A DNA stretch of 40,137 nucleotides from Microcystis novacekii Mn_MB_F_20050700_S1 (GTDB lineage: Bacteria; Cyanobacteriota; Cyanobacteriia; Cyanobacteriales; Microcystaceae): assembly GCA_007096045.1 (NCBI GenBank), contig SFAU01000050.1, forward strand, positions 1 to 40,137. The letters are read 5' to 3'. Made by a program: the position numbers and the translations under genes. The notes under the pieces are model-generated. The model was not told the DNA's origin. It saw only the letters and a program-made list of their open reading frames with translations, and ran no database searches. Each line of letters begins with the position of its first letter. Within the stretch, counting starts at the first letter, position 1. Of this stretch, positions 25,011 to 33,425 are shown one piece after another.

Positions 25011-25036
25011 CAAGGTATCGGGAAAAGGCTTTTTTC

Positions 25037-25645
25037 CTAGACTTTCCGAGAGTAGTATTCCACTACTAACAGTTCATTAATCGAGAGGGCAATCCATTCT
25101 CTTTCCACAACGCCATTCACTTTGCCCACGAGGGTGTTTTTGTCAAATTCCAAATGACTCGGCAGGTTGGCTAAACCGGGGTATTCCATATTTCTTTTGA
25201 CTAGATCCTGGGAACGCTCTTGATTTCTGACTCCAATCACATCACCCGGACGGCACTGATAACTGGCAATATCCACAACTCTACCGTTAACGGTGACGTG
25301 ACCGTGATTGACTAATTGTCGCGCCCCCGGAATTGTCCCAGCCATACCGAGACGGAAAACGGTATTATCAAGACGCATTTCTAGGAGTTGCAGCAGTACC
25401 TGACCAGTGGAACCAGTAGCCCGGCGAGCTTTGCGGACATAGCGAATTAATTGTTTCTCGCTGACACCGTAGTTAAAACGCAGTTTTTGTTTTTCTTCTA
25501 GACGAATGGCATATTCTGAACGTTTTTTGCGGGCCTGGCCATGTTGCCCCGGTGCATAGGCACGACGGGCATTTTTACGGGTTAAGCCGGGTAATTCCCC
25601 TAAACGACGCACAACGCGCAAGCGCGGTCCTCTATAACGAGACAT
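25037..25645 (-). CDS. rpsD: 30S ribosomal protein S4
   Basis: 202 aa, the normal length for bacterial/plastid S4. It nucleates 30S assembly by binding 16S rRNA at the 5' domain and represses its own mRNA in some bacteria. It starts [20 protein letters not shown], the cyanobacterial/chloroplast form; the S4 RNA-binding domain is at residues about 91-150 ([31 protein letters not shown]). It stands alone as in other cyanobacteria, convergent with the large-protein block. TAGGAG lies 14 nt before the ATG. Confidence 0.98.
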   Translation of the reverse strand: MSRYRGPRLRVVRRLGELPGLTRKNARRAYAPGQHGQARKKRSEYAIRLEEKQKLRFNYGVSEKQLIRYVRKARRATGSTGQVLLQLLEMRLDNTVFRLGMAGTIPGARQLVNHGHVTVNGRVVDIASYQCRPGDVIGVRNQERSQDLVKRNMEYPGLANLPSHLEFDKNTLVGKVNGVVEREWIALSINELLVVEYYSRKV

Positions 25646-25713
25646 ACAGACAGTCTGCTCCTATTTAAATTTATCCCAAAACTATCATCGTAGCACAAAT
25701 TAAGTAATTTAGT

Positions 25714-25829
25714 TGGGTGTGGGGAGATGGGGAGATGGGGAAGTGGGGGATGGGGTGTGGGGTGTGGGGAGTGGGGTGTGGGGAGTTTTCTCAGTGAACT
25801 GATAACTGATAACTGATAACTGATAACTG
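25714..25829. repeat. Intergenic short tandem repeats upstream of rpsD
   Basis: Runs of GGGGAGAT, GGGGAAGT and GGGGTGT-type units (25714-25787) are followed by four AACTGAT heptamers (25799-25829). They fill most of the 338-bp gap between divergent rpsD and the bifunctional-nuclease gene. A -10-like TATATT near 25918 may serve the latter. Confidence 0.85.
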
Positions 25830-25983
25830 TCTCCTGACGGCAGGTGATGTATTTTTTTCATTAAAGATGAGGCTAATCTCCCCCATCTTAGGGCATACTG
25901 TGAGTGTAACCAAGCACTATATTATTCAGGTTGCTTTCCCACTCCTTCCCTAGCTGAGTCTCTATCTTGGAGAAGCCATAGTC

Positions 25984-26484
25984 ATGATCGAAATGAAAGT
26001 CGCTGGAATTGCCCTAGACGCTATCACTCGCAGTCCCATTGTACTGCTCAAGGATGGTTCCGAGCGTCGCGCCCTACCTATCTACATCGGACAAGATCAG
26101 GCTAAGGCCATTATCACCGTCCTCGAACAACAAAAACCCCCTCGTCCTCTCACCCACGATTTGATCGCTAATATTTTTAAAGCTTGGGACATGGATTTAG
26201 AAAAGATTATCATCCATTCTCTCCAAGATAATACTTTTTATGCTGTTCTCTGTCTCCAGCGCGGCGAAGTCAAAAAAGAAATCGATTGTCGTCCCAGTGA
26301 TGCGATCGCTATTGCCCTGCGTACCAACAGTCCTGTCTGGGTAATGGAAGAAGTGATCGCTTCCGCTTCTATCCCTGTCGATCGTGACGCAGATGAAGAG
26401 GAACGTCAAGCTTTTCGTAATTTCGTCTCCAATCTTAGTCCCTCAGACCTGATCCAACGTCGCGGTGATTTTAGTGATCAGTGA
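25984..26484 (+). CDS. Bifunctional nuclease family protein (DUF151)
   Basis: 166 aa. The family is named after plant bifunctional nucleases with RNase and DNase activity; the role in cyanobacteria is not established. A single BFN domain covers residues about 1-135: MKVAGIALDAITRSPIVLLKD, LPIYIGQDQAKAI, RPLTHDLIANIFKAWD and CRPSDAIAIALRTNSPVWV, all well matching. The tail (about 136-166) is acidic. The ATG at 25984 fits the family start; GGAG lies about 10 nt upstream. Repeats lie on both sides, so it is probably monocistronic. Confidence 0.9.
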   Translation: MIEMKVAGIALDAITRSPIVLLKDGSERRALPIYIGQDQAKAIITVLEQQKPPRPLTHDLIANIFKAWDMDLEKIIIHSLQDNTFYAVLCLQRGEVKKEIDCRPSDAIAIALRTNSPVWVMEEVIASASIPVDRDADEEERQAFRNFVSNLSPSDLIQRRGDFSDQ

Positions 26485-26489
26485 ACATT

Positions 26490-26719
26490 CAGGAGGCAGA
26501 AGGCAGGAGTTAGGAGCCAGTAGTCAGGAGACAGGAGATTATTTTTATTTATTCTCCCCATTTCCCCCCGCAACGCGCACGCAGTGACCACCCCATCACC
26601 CCATCACCCCCACACCCCATCCCCCAATACCTTCTAACTAACAACTGATAACTGGTAACTGATAACTGATAACTGGTAACTGGTAACTGATAACTGATAA
26701 CTGATAACTGATAACTGAA
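26490..26719. repeat. Repeat-filled gap ending at the aldo/keto reductase start codon
   Basis: GGAGGCAG/AGGAGTCAG-type units, then CCCCATCACC-like units, then ten and a half AACTGAT/AACTGGT heptamers (26645-26719) that end 3 bp before ATG 26723. No unique sequence or Shine-Dalgarno lies between the heptamers and the start. Confidence 0.9.
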
Positions 26720-26722
26720 TCA

Positions 26723-27850
26723 ATGCGTTATCGACGATTTGGCCGTACTAATTGGCAATTTTCGCTGTTTTCCCTGGGGACAATGCGCTGTTTGTCCTCA
26801 GAGTCAGTGTTTACCGCAACACTCGATCGCGCCCTAGAATTGGGGATTAATCACCTAGAAACGGCCAGAGGTTACGGTAATAGCGAAGTTTTTCTCGGTC
26901 GCTACCTGCAGCGTCAAGGGGTGCGGGAGCAAGTTTATCTGACTACGAAATTAGTCCCCACTCCCGATCGCCAAACTATGGAAAAAGCGATCGCCGAATC
27001 CCGAGAACGATTACAATTAAATTACCTCGATTGTCTAGCAATTCACGGTATTAACACCCGCGAGCATTTAAACTGGATTAAAGACCCACAAGGCTGCATG
27101 AAAGCCGTTTTTATGGCCCAAGAAGCTGGCAAAATCGGTCATATTGGCTTTTCTACCCATGCACCCCTAGAAATTATTCTGGAGACGATCAATACAGATT
27201 TCTTTGCTTTTGTCAATATCCATTACTATTTTTTTTGGCAAAGACAGCAACCTGCGATCGCTTTAGCCCAAGCAAAGGACATGGGGGTGTTTATTATTTC
27301 CCCTGCTGATAAGGGAGGTAGTCTCCACAGACCTCCGAAAAAGCTAGAGGAATTATGCGCCCCTTTTTCACCCCTAGAGCTAAATTATCGCTTTTTATTG
27401 AGCGATCCGCGCATTACTACCCTCAGCGTCGGGGCAGCGATACCAGAGGAATTAGAAGCAATTATTAACGTATGCGAAAGAGATCAGCCCCTATATCCGG
27501 CAGAAATTGCCGTTTTTAACCGTTTAGAGGCACATTTAACCGATAAATTGACCACAGATCTATGTAGCCAATGTTATCAATGTTTACCCTGTCCCGAAAA
27601 TATTAATATCCCTGAAGTCTTGAGACTGCGGAATCTGGCAGTAGCTTACGAAATGACTGATTTTGGCCAGTATCGCTATCGAATGCTGGAAAATGCCGGT
27701 CATTGGTTCCCCGGACGCAAGGCCAATAATTGTACTGAATGCGGTGATTGTTTACCTCGCTGCCCAGAAAAATTGCCGATTCCCCAGCTGCTATTTAATA
27801 CACACGAACTACTTAATGGCGCACCGCGACGGAGATTGTGGTCATCTTAG
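26723..27850 (+). CDS. Aldo/keto reductase with C-terminal iron-sulfur motifs
   Basis: 375 aa. The N-terminal AKR barrel (residues about 1-275) keeps MRYRRFGRTNWQFSLFSLGT, LETARGYGNSEVFLG with the catalytic Tyr, TTKLVPTP with Lys, and LAIHGIN with His. The C-terminal part has two cysteine clusters: CSQCYQCLPCP (about 285-295) and CTECGDCLPRCP (about 336-347), suited to bind 4Fe-4S clusters as in 4Fe-4S-containing AKRs of cyanobacteria and archaea. The substrate is unknown; the clusters suggest ferredoxin-linked rather than purely NADPH chemistry, which is inference. No ribosome binding site is seen because heptamer repeats abut the start. Confidence 0.92.
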   Translation: MRYRRFGRTNWQFSLFSLGTMRCLSSESVFTATLDRALELGINHLETARGYGNSEVFLGRYLQRQGVREQVYLTTKLVPTPDRQTMEKAIAESRERLQLNYLDCLAIHGINTREHLNWIKDPQGCMKAVFMAQEAGKIGHIGFSTHAPLEIILETINTDFFAFVNIHYYFFWQRQQPAIALAQAKDMGVFIISPADKGGSLHRPPKKLEELCAPFSPLELNYRFLLSDPRITTLSVGAAIPEELEAIINVCERDQPLYPAEIAVFNRLEAHLTDKLTTDLCSQCYQCLPCPENINIPEVLRLRNLAVAYEMTDFGQYRYRMLENAGHWFPGRKANNCTECGDCLPRCPEKLPIPQLLFNTHELLNGAPRRRLWSS

Positions 27851-27982
27851 GACGAAACTGGGAAAAATTTTTTTTGGGGATCGTCAAAGTGTAAAAACTA
27901 TCTTAAGATTAACAGGTAAGAGAATTAACTTTCTTGAATTTAAAGAGACAAAAAACAAGAAATAGATTAAGGAGTAAAGGAT

Positions 27983-29062
27983 ATGGCACTCGTCCCCATG
28001 CGGTTATTGTTGGATCACGCGGCTGAGAACGGATATGGCATCCCCGCTTTTAACGTAAATAATATGGAGCAGATCCAAGCGATCATGCAAGCGGCGGCAG
28101 CCACCGATAGCCCCGTTATCCTGCAAGCTTCTCGCGGTGCGCGCAAATATGCAGGGGAAAACTTCCTGCGTCACTTGATCACCGCCGCGGTGGAAACCTA
28201 TCCTCATATCCCCATCGTGATGCACCAAGATCACGGTAATGAACCCGCCACCTGCTACTCGGCGATCCGTAACGGTTTCACCAGTGTCATGATGGATGGT
28301 TCCTTAGAAGCGGATGCTAAAACTCCCGCCACCTACGAGTACAACGTTAACGTTACTGCTGAAGTGGTAAAAGTTGCTCACTCGATCGGTGCTAGTGTGG
28401 AAGGGGAACTGGGTTGTTTAGGTTCCTTAGAAACCGGTAAAGGAGAAGCGGAAGACGGCCACGGTTTTGAGGGAGAATTAGATCACTCGATGCTGTTAAC
28501 CGATCCCGATGAAGCGGTGGATTTCGTCGAAAGAACCCAAGTAGATGCTTTAGCAGTAGCCATTGGTACTAGCCACGGAGCTTACAAATTTACCCGCAAA
28601 CCCACCGGCGAAATCCTTGCTATTAGCCGCATTGAAGAAATTCACAGCCGCTTACCCAATACTCACTTGGTTATGCACGGTTCTTCCTCGGTTCCCGAAG
28701 ATCTTTTAGAATTAATCAACCAATTCGGTGGCGCTATCCCTGAAACCTACGGTGTTCCCGTGGAAGAAATCCAAAAAGGCATCAAGAGTGGTGTGCGGAA
28801 AATCAATATCGACACCGACTGCCGTTTAGCAATTACCGCCGCGGTTCGGGAAGCACTTTTCAGCAACCCGAAAGAGTTTGATCCCCGTTTCTTCCTGAAA
28901 CCCTCGATCACTTATATGCAGAAAGTTTGTGCCGATCGCTATCAACAATTTGGTACCGCCGGTAACGCCAGCAAAATCAAACAAATGTCCCTCGATGATT
29001 ACGCAGCCAAATATGCTAAAGGGCAATTAACCCAAGTCAGCAAAAAAGTTGTGGCTGTCTAG
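27983..29062 (+). CDS. fba: Fructose-bisphosphate aldolase, class II (Calvin cycle type)
   Basis: 359 aa. A zinc-dependent enzyme that joins dihydroxyacetone phosphate with glyceraldehyde-3-phosphate or erythrose-4-phosphate in glycolysis and the Calvin cycle. The family pattern is complete: [27 protein letters not shown] (metal ligands), [43 protein letters not shown]. The length is that of the cyanobacterial/proteobacterial subtype. AAGGAG and AAAGGA lie just before ATG 27983. It is probably monocistronic, with a strong terminator at 29116-29145. Confidence 0.98.
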   Translation: MALVPMRLLLDHAAENGYGIPAFNVNNMEQIQAIMQAAAATDSPVILQASRGARKYAGENFLRHLITAAVETYPHIPIVMHQDHGNEPATCYSAIRNGFTSVMMDGSLEADAKTPATYEYNVNVTAEVVKVAHSIGASVEGELGCLGSLETGKGEAEDGHGFEGELDHSMLLTDPDEAVDFVERTQVDALAVAIGTSHGAYKFTRKPTGEILAISRIEEIHSRLPNTHLVMHGSSSVPEDLLELINQFGGAIPETYGVPVEEIQKGIKSGVRKINIDTDCRLAITAAVREALFSNPKEFDPRFFLKPSITYMQKVCADRYQQFGTAGNASKIKQMSLDDYAAKYAKGQLTQVSKKVVAV

Positions 29063-29115
29063 TGGCTGAACAATTAAGCGATCGCTTAATGGCAACGATC
29101 TAGTAGAATTTTTTG

Positions 29116-29145
29116 GGGTAGTTAACCATAACTACCCTCTTTTTT
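29116..29145 (+). terminator. Rho-independent terminator of fba
   Basis: GGGTAGTTA (29116-29124), loop ACCA, TAACTACCC (29129-29137), then TCTTTTTT. A 9-bp perfect stem with a tetraloop and U-run 54 bp after the fba stop. Confidence 0.95.
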
Positions 29146-29251
29146 ATGGGAGTGCCTTGAAGGGAAAGAGTTACCAGATAAGAATCGATGGCTCTCTTGG
29201 GTTTGGTGGGTAAAATGTATTCTAAGATACAGTTCCGCCAGCGAGTGAGTG

Positions 29252-29541
29252 GGGTGCATCTCACATTTGCGGGAATACCGACAATCAGCAATTATCAGTG
29301 ACTCTTAGATGATTACAAATATATCAGCAGCTGCGTGTAAGCATCCCACCGAAAAGCTCATGCGCTCCGGGGTTTGGGTAGGGTTGATTCATGAATCAAC
29401 CCTACCCAAACGGGGGGTTTGGGGGGTAGAACCCCCCAAAAGCTGGGATTGAGCGATAAAACCGAAAGTAATGCCCGATCTTAGCCGAGAGTTTCCCCGT
29501 AAAAATCCCAATTGGTAGATTTACAAAAATGAGATGCACCC
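29252..29541. mobile_element. Complete 290-bp MITE
   Basis: The terminal inverted repeats are GGGTGCATCTCA (29252-29263) and TGAGATGCACCC (29530-29541). The flanks carry an imperfect 8-bp direct repeat, AGTGAGTG (29244-29251) and AGCGAGTG (29542-29549), as expected for target duplication. The element encodes no protein. A truncated inverted relative is at 6668-6913. It contains a 40-bp palindrome at 29372-29411. The transposase family that mobilises it is not in the window. Confidence 0.85.
29372..29411. repeat. Perfect 40-bp palindrome inside the MITE
   Basis: The arm GTTTGGGTAGGGTTGATTCA is followed directly by its exact reverse complement, with no loop. The related element at 6668-6913 lacks it, so it seems a later insertion or a variable module. 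It could extrude a cruciform or fold as an RNA hairpin. Confidence 0.92.
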
Positions 29542-29703
29542 AGCGAGTGGAACGAACCACAAAGACACAAAGGACACAAAGATTGATCGCTCCTATATAA
29601 GTTAAACTGATCACACAAAGAATAAGAGAGCCAATCGATTTCAGAGAAAAGACTATACTGAAAATAATCAGCAGATCAGCACTTGATTTATAAGAGAAGC
29701 AAG

Positions 29704-30942
29704 ATGAGAAAAAAATCGTTGTGGGTGGGATTATTAGTGGGATTTTGGTTTTGTCTGACTTGGATGGCATGGACACCCACAGCAGCCGCCTTTAGCGAAG
29801 AACAAAAATTATTACTCCAATCTTGGCGATTAGTCAACCAATCTTATTATGATGACACATTTAATCATCAAAACTGGTGGCAGGTGCGGGAACAATTCAT
29901 CAAAAAACCCCTCAACGACCGGACGGCGGCCTACAATGCGATCGAACAGATGTTAGCCACTCTCGATGAACCCTTTACCCGTCTCCTGCGACCGGATCAA
30001 TACCATAACCTACAAATTAGCACCACGGGGGAATTATCGGGGGTAGGACTGCAAATTAATATCAATCCCGACAATGGTTACTTAGAAGTAGTTGCCCCCC
30101 TTGCTGGTTCTCCTGCTGAGGCCGCTGGTTTGACTAGCCACGATCGCATTTTGTTTATTGATGGTATCGATACCACTACTTTAACCCTCGATGCGGCGGC
30201 GGCCAAAATGCGCGGGACTGCCGGAACAGAAGTTTCCTTAGTCATTCTTCCCTATCAAAAAAGTCAACCAAAAACCCTATCTTTAACCCGTCAACGCATT
30301 TCTTTAAGTCCAGTGGTGGCGGTTTTGGATAAAAATTCTAGTTCCTTGCCCATCGGTTATGTGCGCTTAAATCAATTTAGTGCTAACGCTGCCAAAGAAG
30401 TCTCGGAAGCTGTGACGAATTTACAAAAACAAGGAGCTAAGGGTTATATTTTAGATCTAAGAAATAACCCCGGTGGTTTACTGCAAGCGGGCATAGAAAT
30501 CGCTCGGATGTGGATTAATCAGGGAACGATTGTTTACACGGTTAATCGTGAGGGAATTGCCGATAGTTTTGCCGCTGCTGGCAATGCTTTAACTGACGAG
30601 CCTTTAGTCGTTTTAGTCAATCAGGGAACCGCCAGCGCCAGCGAGATTTTAGCGGGAGCATTACAGGATAATCAACGGGGGGTTTTAGTGGGAGAAAAGA
30701 CTTTCGGTAAGGGATTAATTCAGTCCCTATTCGAGTTACCCGATGGGGCAGGATTAGCGATTACCGTGGCGAAATATGAAACTCCCGCCCACCATGATAT
30801 TCATAAGTTAGGAATTATGCCCGATCAAGTGGTGGCACAGGAACCGATCACCTATGAGGAAATCGGCACCGAAAAAGATAGTCAATACCAAACCGCAATT
30901 CAGTTTTTAAACCAGAACACCGTTTTAGCCAAAGCTTCCTAA
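29704..30942 (+). CDS. ctpA: Carboxyl-terminal processing protease (S41), CtpA type
   Basis: 412 aa. In cyanobacteria CtpA cuts the C-terminal extension of the D1 protein of photosystem II in the thylakoid lumen, needed for manganese cluster assembly. The N-terminal signal peptide ends near TPTAAAF (residues 25-31). Then AFSEEQKLLLQSWRLVNQSY, a PDZ domain (about 105-190, GELSGVGLQINI to VSLVIL), and the S41 protease core with NQGTASASEILAG (nucleophile Ser) and VGEKTFGKGLIQS (catalytic Lys). The length and the start of the mature part fit CtpA better than the CtpB/CtpC paralogues. ATG 29704 was preferred over the upstream TTG since the signal peptide begins MRKKS. No terminator is obvious; repeats follow. 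Confidence 0.93.
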   Translation: MRKKSLWVGLLVGFWFCLTWMAWTPTAAAFSEEQKLLLQSWRLVNQSYYDDTFNHQNWWQVREQFIKKPLNDRTAAYNAIEQMLATLDEPFTRLLRPDQYHNLQISTTGELSGVGLQININPDNGYLEVVAPLAGSPAEAAGLTSHDRILFIDGIDTTTLTLDAAAAKMRGTAGTEVSLVILPYQKSQPKTLSLTRQRISLSPVVAVLDKNSSSLPIGYVRLNQFSANAAKEVSEAVTNLQKQGAKGYILDLRNNPGGLLQAGIEIARMWINQGTIVYTVNREGIADSFAAAGNALTDEPLVVLVNQGTASASEILAGALQDNQRGVLVGEKTFGKGLIQSLFELPDGAGLAITVAKYETPAHHDIHKLGIMPDQVVAQEPITYEEIGTEKDSQYQTAIQFLNQNTVLAKAS

Positions 30943-31494
30943 AGTGGGGTTTTCAGTTATCAGTTACCAGTGATCAGTTACCAGTTATCAGATGCGAGTT
31001 TTCAGGATTCTTCGTTACTTGGTATAGTTCGATCGGGTGGCATAAATCGACTAAATACTTATCTGGCAAGAGACTTAATTGATTAGTTCGTTAGAGAGGG
31101 AAAACAATTGACAAAGATCGCATCAATGTCTTTATATTATATAAGGGTTTTATCCCTTATAACCCCCGTCCATTGCATAACACAAACCGAAGAGCCATTT
31201 AGGGGTTTAGGGGTTTAGGGAAATTTCAGCCAAATGTTCTACTTCCCCACTTCCCCACACCCCACTTCCCCACTTCCCCACACCCCACTTCCCCACTTCC
31301 CCACACCCCACTTCCCCACTTCCCCACACCCCACACCCGACGGCATAAATCGAACAAATTAGCCATTTTTTCCATCAATATCTAAATTAAGATGGAAACC
31401 TGTTTGATTTGGCGAGAATGCTAACATCGATGAGAATTTTCCCAGTCCGGGCTTTTCAGTCTTCCAACCTTGACTTATCCTTGATCTTACCGCC
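30943..31494. other. 552-bp gap: repeats, hairpin and possible promoter
   Basis: It holds TTATCAG-type repeats (30954-30990), a promoter-like TTGACA (31108-31113) with TTTATA 17 nt further, a hairpin TATAAGGG/CCCTTATA (31140-31161) directly downstream, and four tandem copies of a 23-bp unit of ACTTCCCC-type sequence (31241-31332). The promoter could serve the binding-protein gene with a leader near 360 nt. No gene was found. Confidence 0.6.
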
Positions 31495-32799
31495 ATGCAG
31501 AGATATATTCGATCGCCCCTAGCCCTAACCCTGAGCATTAGCCTCTTAGCTAATTTTTTAACCGCTTGTAATAATGCCCAAACCCCGAATAACAACGCCT
31601 CTAGTCCCACCACCACTGCTCCGGGGGATCAAGGCTTAAAATTAGGGGCCTTACTGCCCATTACTGGAGATTTAGCCGCTATTGGTCAAAATATGCCCGA
31701 AGCGGCTGCCCTAGCGGTAGAGACTATCAATGCTTGTGGTGGAGTCAATGGCAAACCCGTCACCCTCGTGAAAGAAGATGACCAAACCGATCCCGCTGCC
31801 GGTGCTTCGGCGATGACAAAACTAGCGGAGGTGGATAAAGTAGCTGGTGTGATCGGTTCCTTTGCCAGTAGCGTCTCGGGAGCAGCCGTCGATGTGGCGG
31901 TGAGAAATAAAGTTATGTTAGTCTCTCCGGGTAGCACCAGTCCTGTCTTTACTGACAGGGCGAAAAAAGGCGATTTTCAAGGTTTTTGGGCGCGGACGGC
32001 TCCCCCAGATACCTACCAAGCTCAAGCTTTAGCAGTCCTAGCTAAGAAAAAGGGTTTTCAAGATGTGGCCACCGTCGTGATCAATAACGATTATGGAGTC
32101 GGATTTGAACGGGAATTCGTGAGCGCTTTCGATAAATTAGGCGGCACTATCACTAATAAGCAAAATCCTGTCCGTTATGACCCGAAAGCTGCCACTCTCG
32201 ATAGTGAAGCGGCGGCTGCCTTCGCTAACCAACCGGATGCTGTAGCGGCAGTCCTTTACGCTGAAACGGGCAGTTTATTACTACAAGCGGCCTATAAACA
32301 GGGATTGACCAAAGGAGTTACCGTCCTCCTCACCGATGGGGTTTATTCGGAAGATTTCACCAAACAGGTGGGGAAAGGAACCGATGGTAAGTCAATTATT
32401 GCCGGCGCCCTAGGCACAGTCCCCGGGGCCAACGGTCAAGCTTTAAGCGCTTTTACTACTCTCTGGAAAGAAAAAACCGGCAAGGATGTCACCGCTTTTG
32501 TTCCCCATACTTGGGATGCGGCGATTTTATTGATGTTAGCAGCCGAGGCGGCTAAATCTAACACTGGTGAGGGGATTCAAAGCAAGATTCGTGAGGTGGC
32601 TAATGGTCCGGGGACGGAAGTAACCGATGCTTGTCAAGCCATGGAAATGATTCGCAAAGGCGAGGATATTAACTATCAGGGGGCCAGTGGCAATGTCGAT
32701 ATCGATGAAAATGGCGATGTGGTCGGTAGTTACGATGTCTGGACTGTCAAGGATGACGGCACTCTCAAGGTTATTGATCAGGTGACACCCAATCAGTAA
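31495..32799 (+). CDS. Substrate-binding lipoprotein of an amino-acid ABC transporter
   Basis: 434 aa. A periplasmic type-1 binding protein of the Leu/Ile/Val family. The N-terminal lipoprotein signal has the lipobox LTAC (residues about 22-25) followed by a Thr/Asn/Pro-rich linker. The mature fold starts at LKLGALLPITGDLAAIGQNM and includes INACGGVNGKPVTLV, DDQTDPAAGASAM, VIGSFASSVSGAAV and VINNDYGVGFERE. It resembles NatB-like neutral amino acid binding proteins of cyanobacteria, but the substrate cannot be read from sequence. No permease or ATPase gene is adjacent, as often in cyanobacteria where these are scattered. Repeats flank both sides. Confidence 0.9.
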   Translation: MQRYIRSPLALTLSISLLANFLTACNNAQTPNNNASSPTTTAPGDQGLKLGALLPITGDLAAIGQNMPEAAALAVETINACGGVNGKPVTLVKEDDQTDPAAGASAMTKLAEVDKVAGVIGSFASSVSGAAVDVAVRNKVMLVSPGSTSPVFTDRAKKGDFQGFWARTAPPDTYQAQALAVLAKKKGFQDVATVVINNDYGVGFEREFVSAFDKLGGTITNKQNPVRYDPKAATLDSEAAAAFANQPDAVAAVLYAETGSLLLQAAYKQGLTKGVTVLLTDGVYSEDFTKQVGKGTDGKSIIAGALGTVPGANGQALSAFTTLWKEKTGKDVTAFVPHTWDAAILLMLAAEAAKSNTGEGIQSKIREVANGPGTEVTDACQAMEMIRKGEDINYQGASGNVDIDENGDVVGSYDVWTVKDDGTLKVIDQVTPNQ

Positions 32800-32945
32800 T
32801 CAGTGATCAGTAATCAGTGATCAGTAATCAGGGGGCAGGAGGCAGGAGGCAGGGGATAGGGTGATAGGGATTTAGGGAAATTTCAGCCAAATGCTCCACT
32901 TCCCCACTACTTCACTACCCCACTTCATAATTCATACTTCATAAT

Positions 32946-33405
32946 TCATACTTTGTGCTTTTTGTCAAAAAAACTTTTTTTTTGCAATAAAACTACACAA
33001 AAAAAAGATCATCGTTGTGGGTGAAATTGACTCATTTACCCGTCTTGATTAGGATTACCTTCTAGGTGTGGCAAGGGTTTCAGCCACTGCTGCCCAAAAA
33101 AGCACAGAACAGGCCATTATGAAATTCAGTAAAATCGCTGTTACCACTGTAACATCGTTGTTAAATAAAAATCTTTCTCAATTAATTTTTAAGAATTTGT
33201 AAATATTGCGGAATGTTAATTTAAATATTCTCAAGTTTTTGGAGTCAATGAATAATTTTTGCTTATCTTTGTCGAAAAATAGAACTCCTGCAAAAATCCA
33301 ACATCTACCATGGGGTTAGGAGTCAGGAGTCAGGAGACAGGTTTTAGGTGTTGGGGGTTGGGGTTTTGGGGTTTTAGTTCAATTTCCCCACTTCCCCACC
33401 TCCCC
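32946..33405 (+). repeat. Left arm of long inverted repeat flanking iaaA-ftsW
   Basis: The reverse complement of this stretch recurs at about 35806-36308. It includes a T-rich start (TTTGTCAAAAAAACTTTTTT), GATCATCGTTGTGGGTG, GGTGTGGCAAGGGTTTCAGC, AATATTGCGGAATGTTAATT, AAAAATCCAACATCTACCAT, and an inner repeat-rich end. No ORF or known RNA is recognised in it. Together with short repeats before it, it fills the 626-bp gap between the binding protein and ftsW. Confidence 0.85.
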
Positions 33406-33425
33406 AATTCATAATTCCCAACCCA

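Noticed and set aside
26645-26719. Heptamer array considered as a CRISPR array or iteron origin
   Set aside because: No spacers, a 7-bp unit, and the same units occur in many unrelated intergenic gaps in both orientations; no rep gene is present.
28004-28234. Antisense frame within fba
   Set aside because: It is the mirror of a highly conserved coding sequence with no independent start signals.
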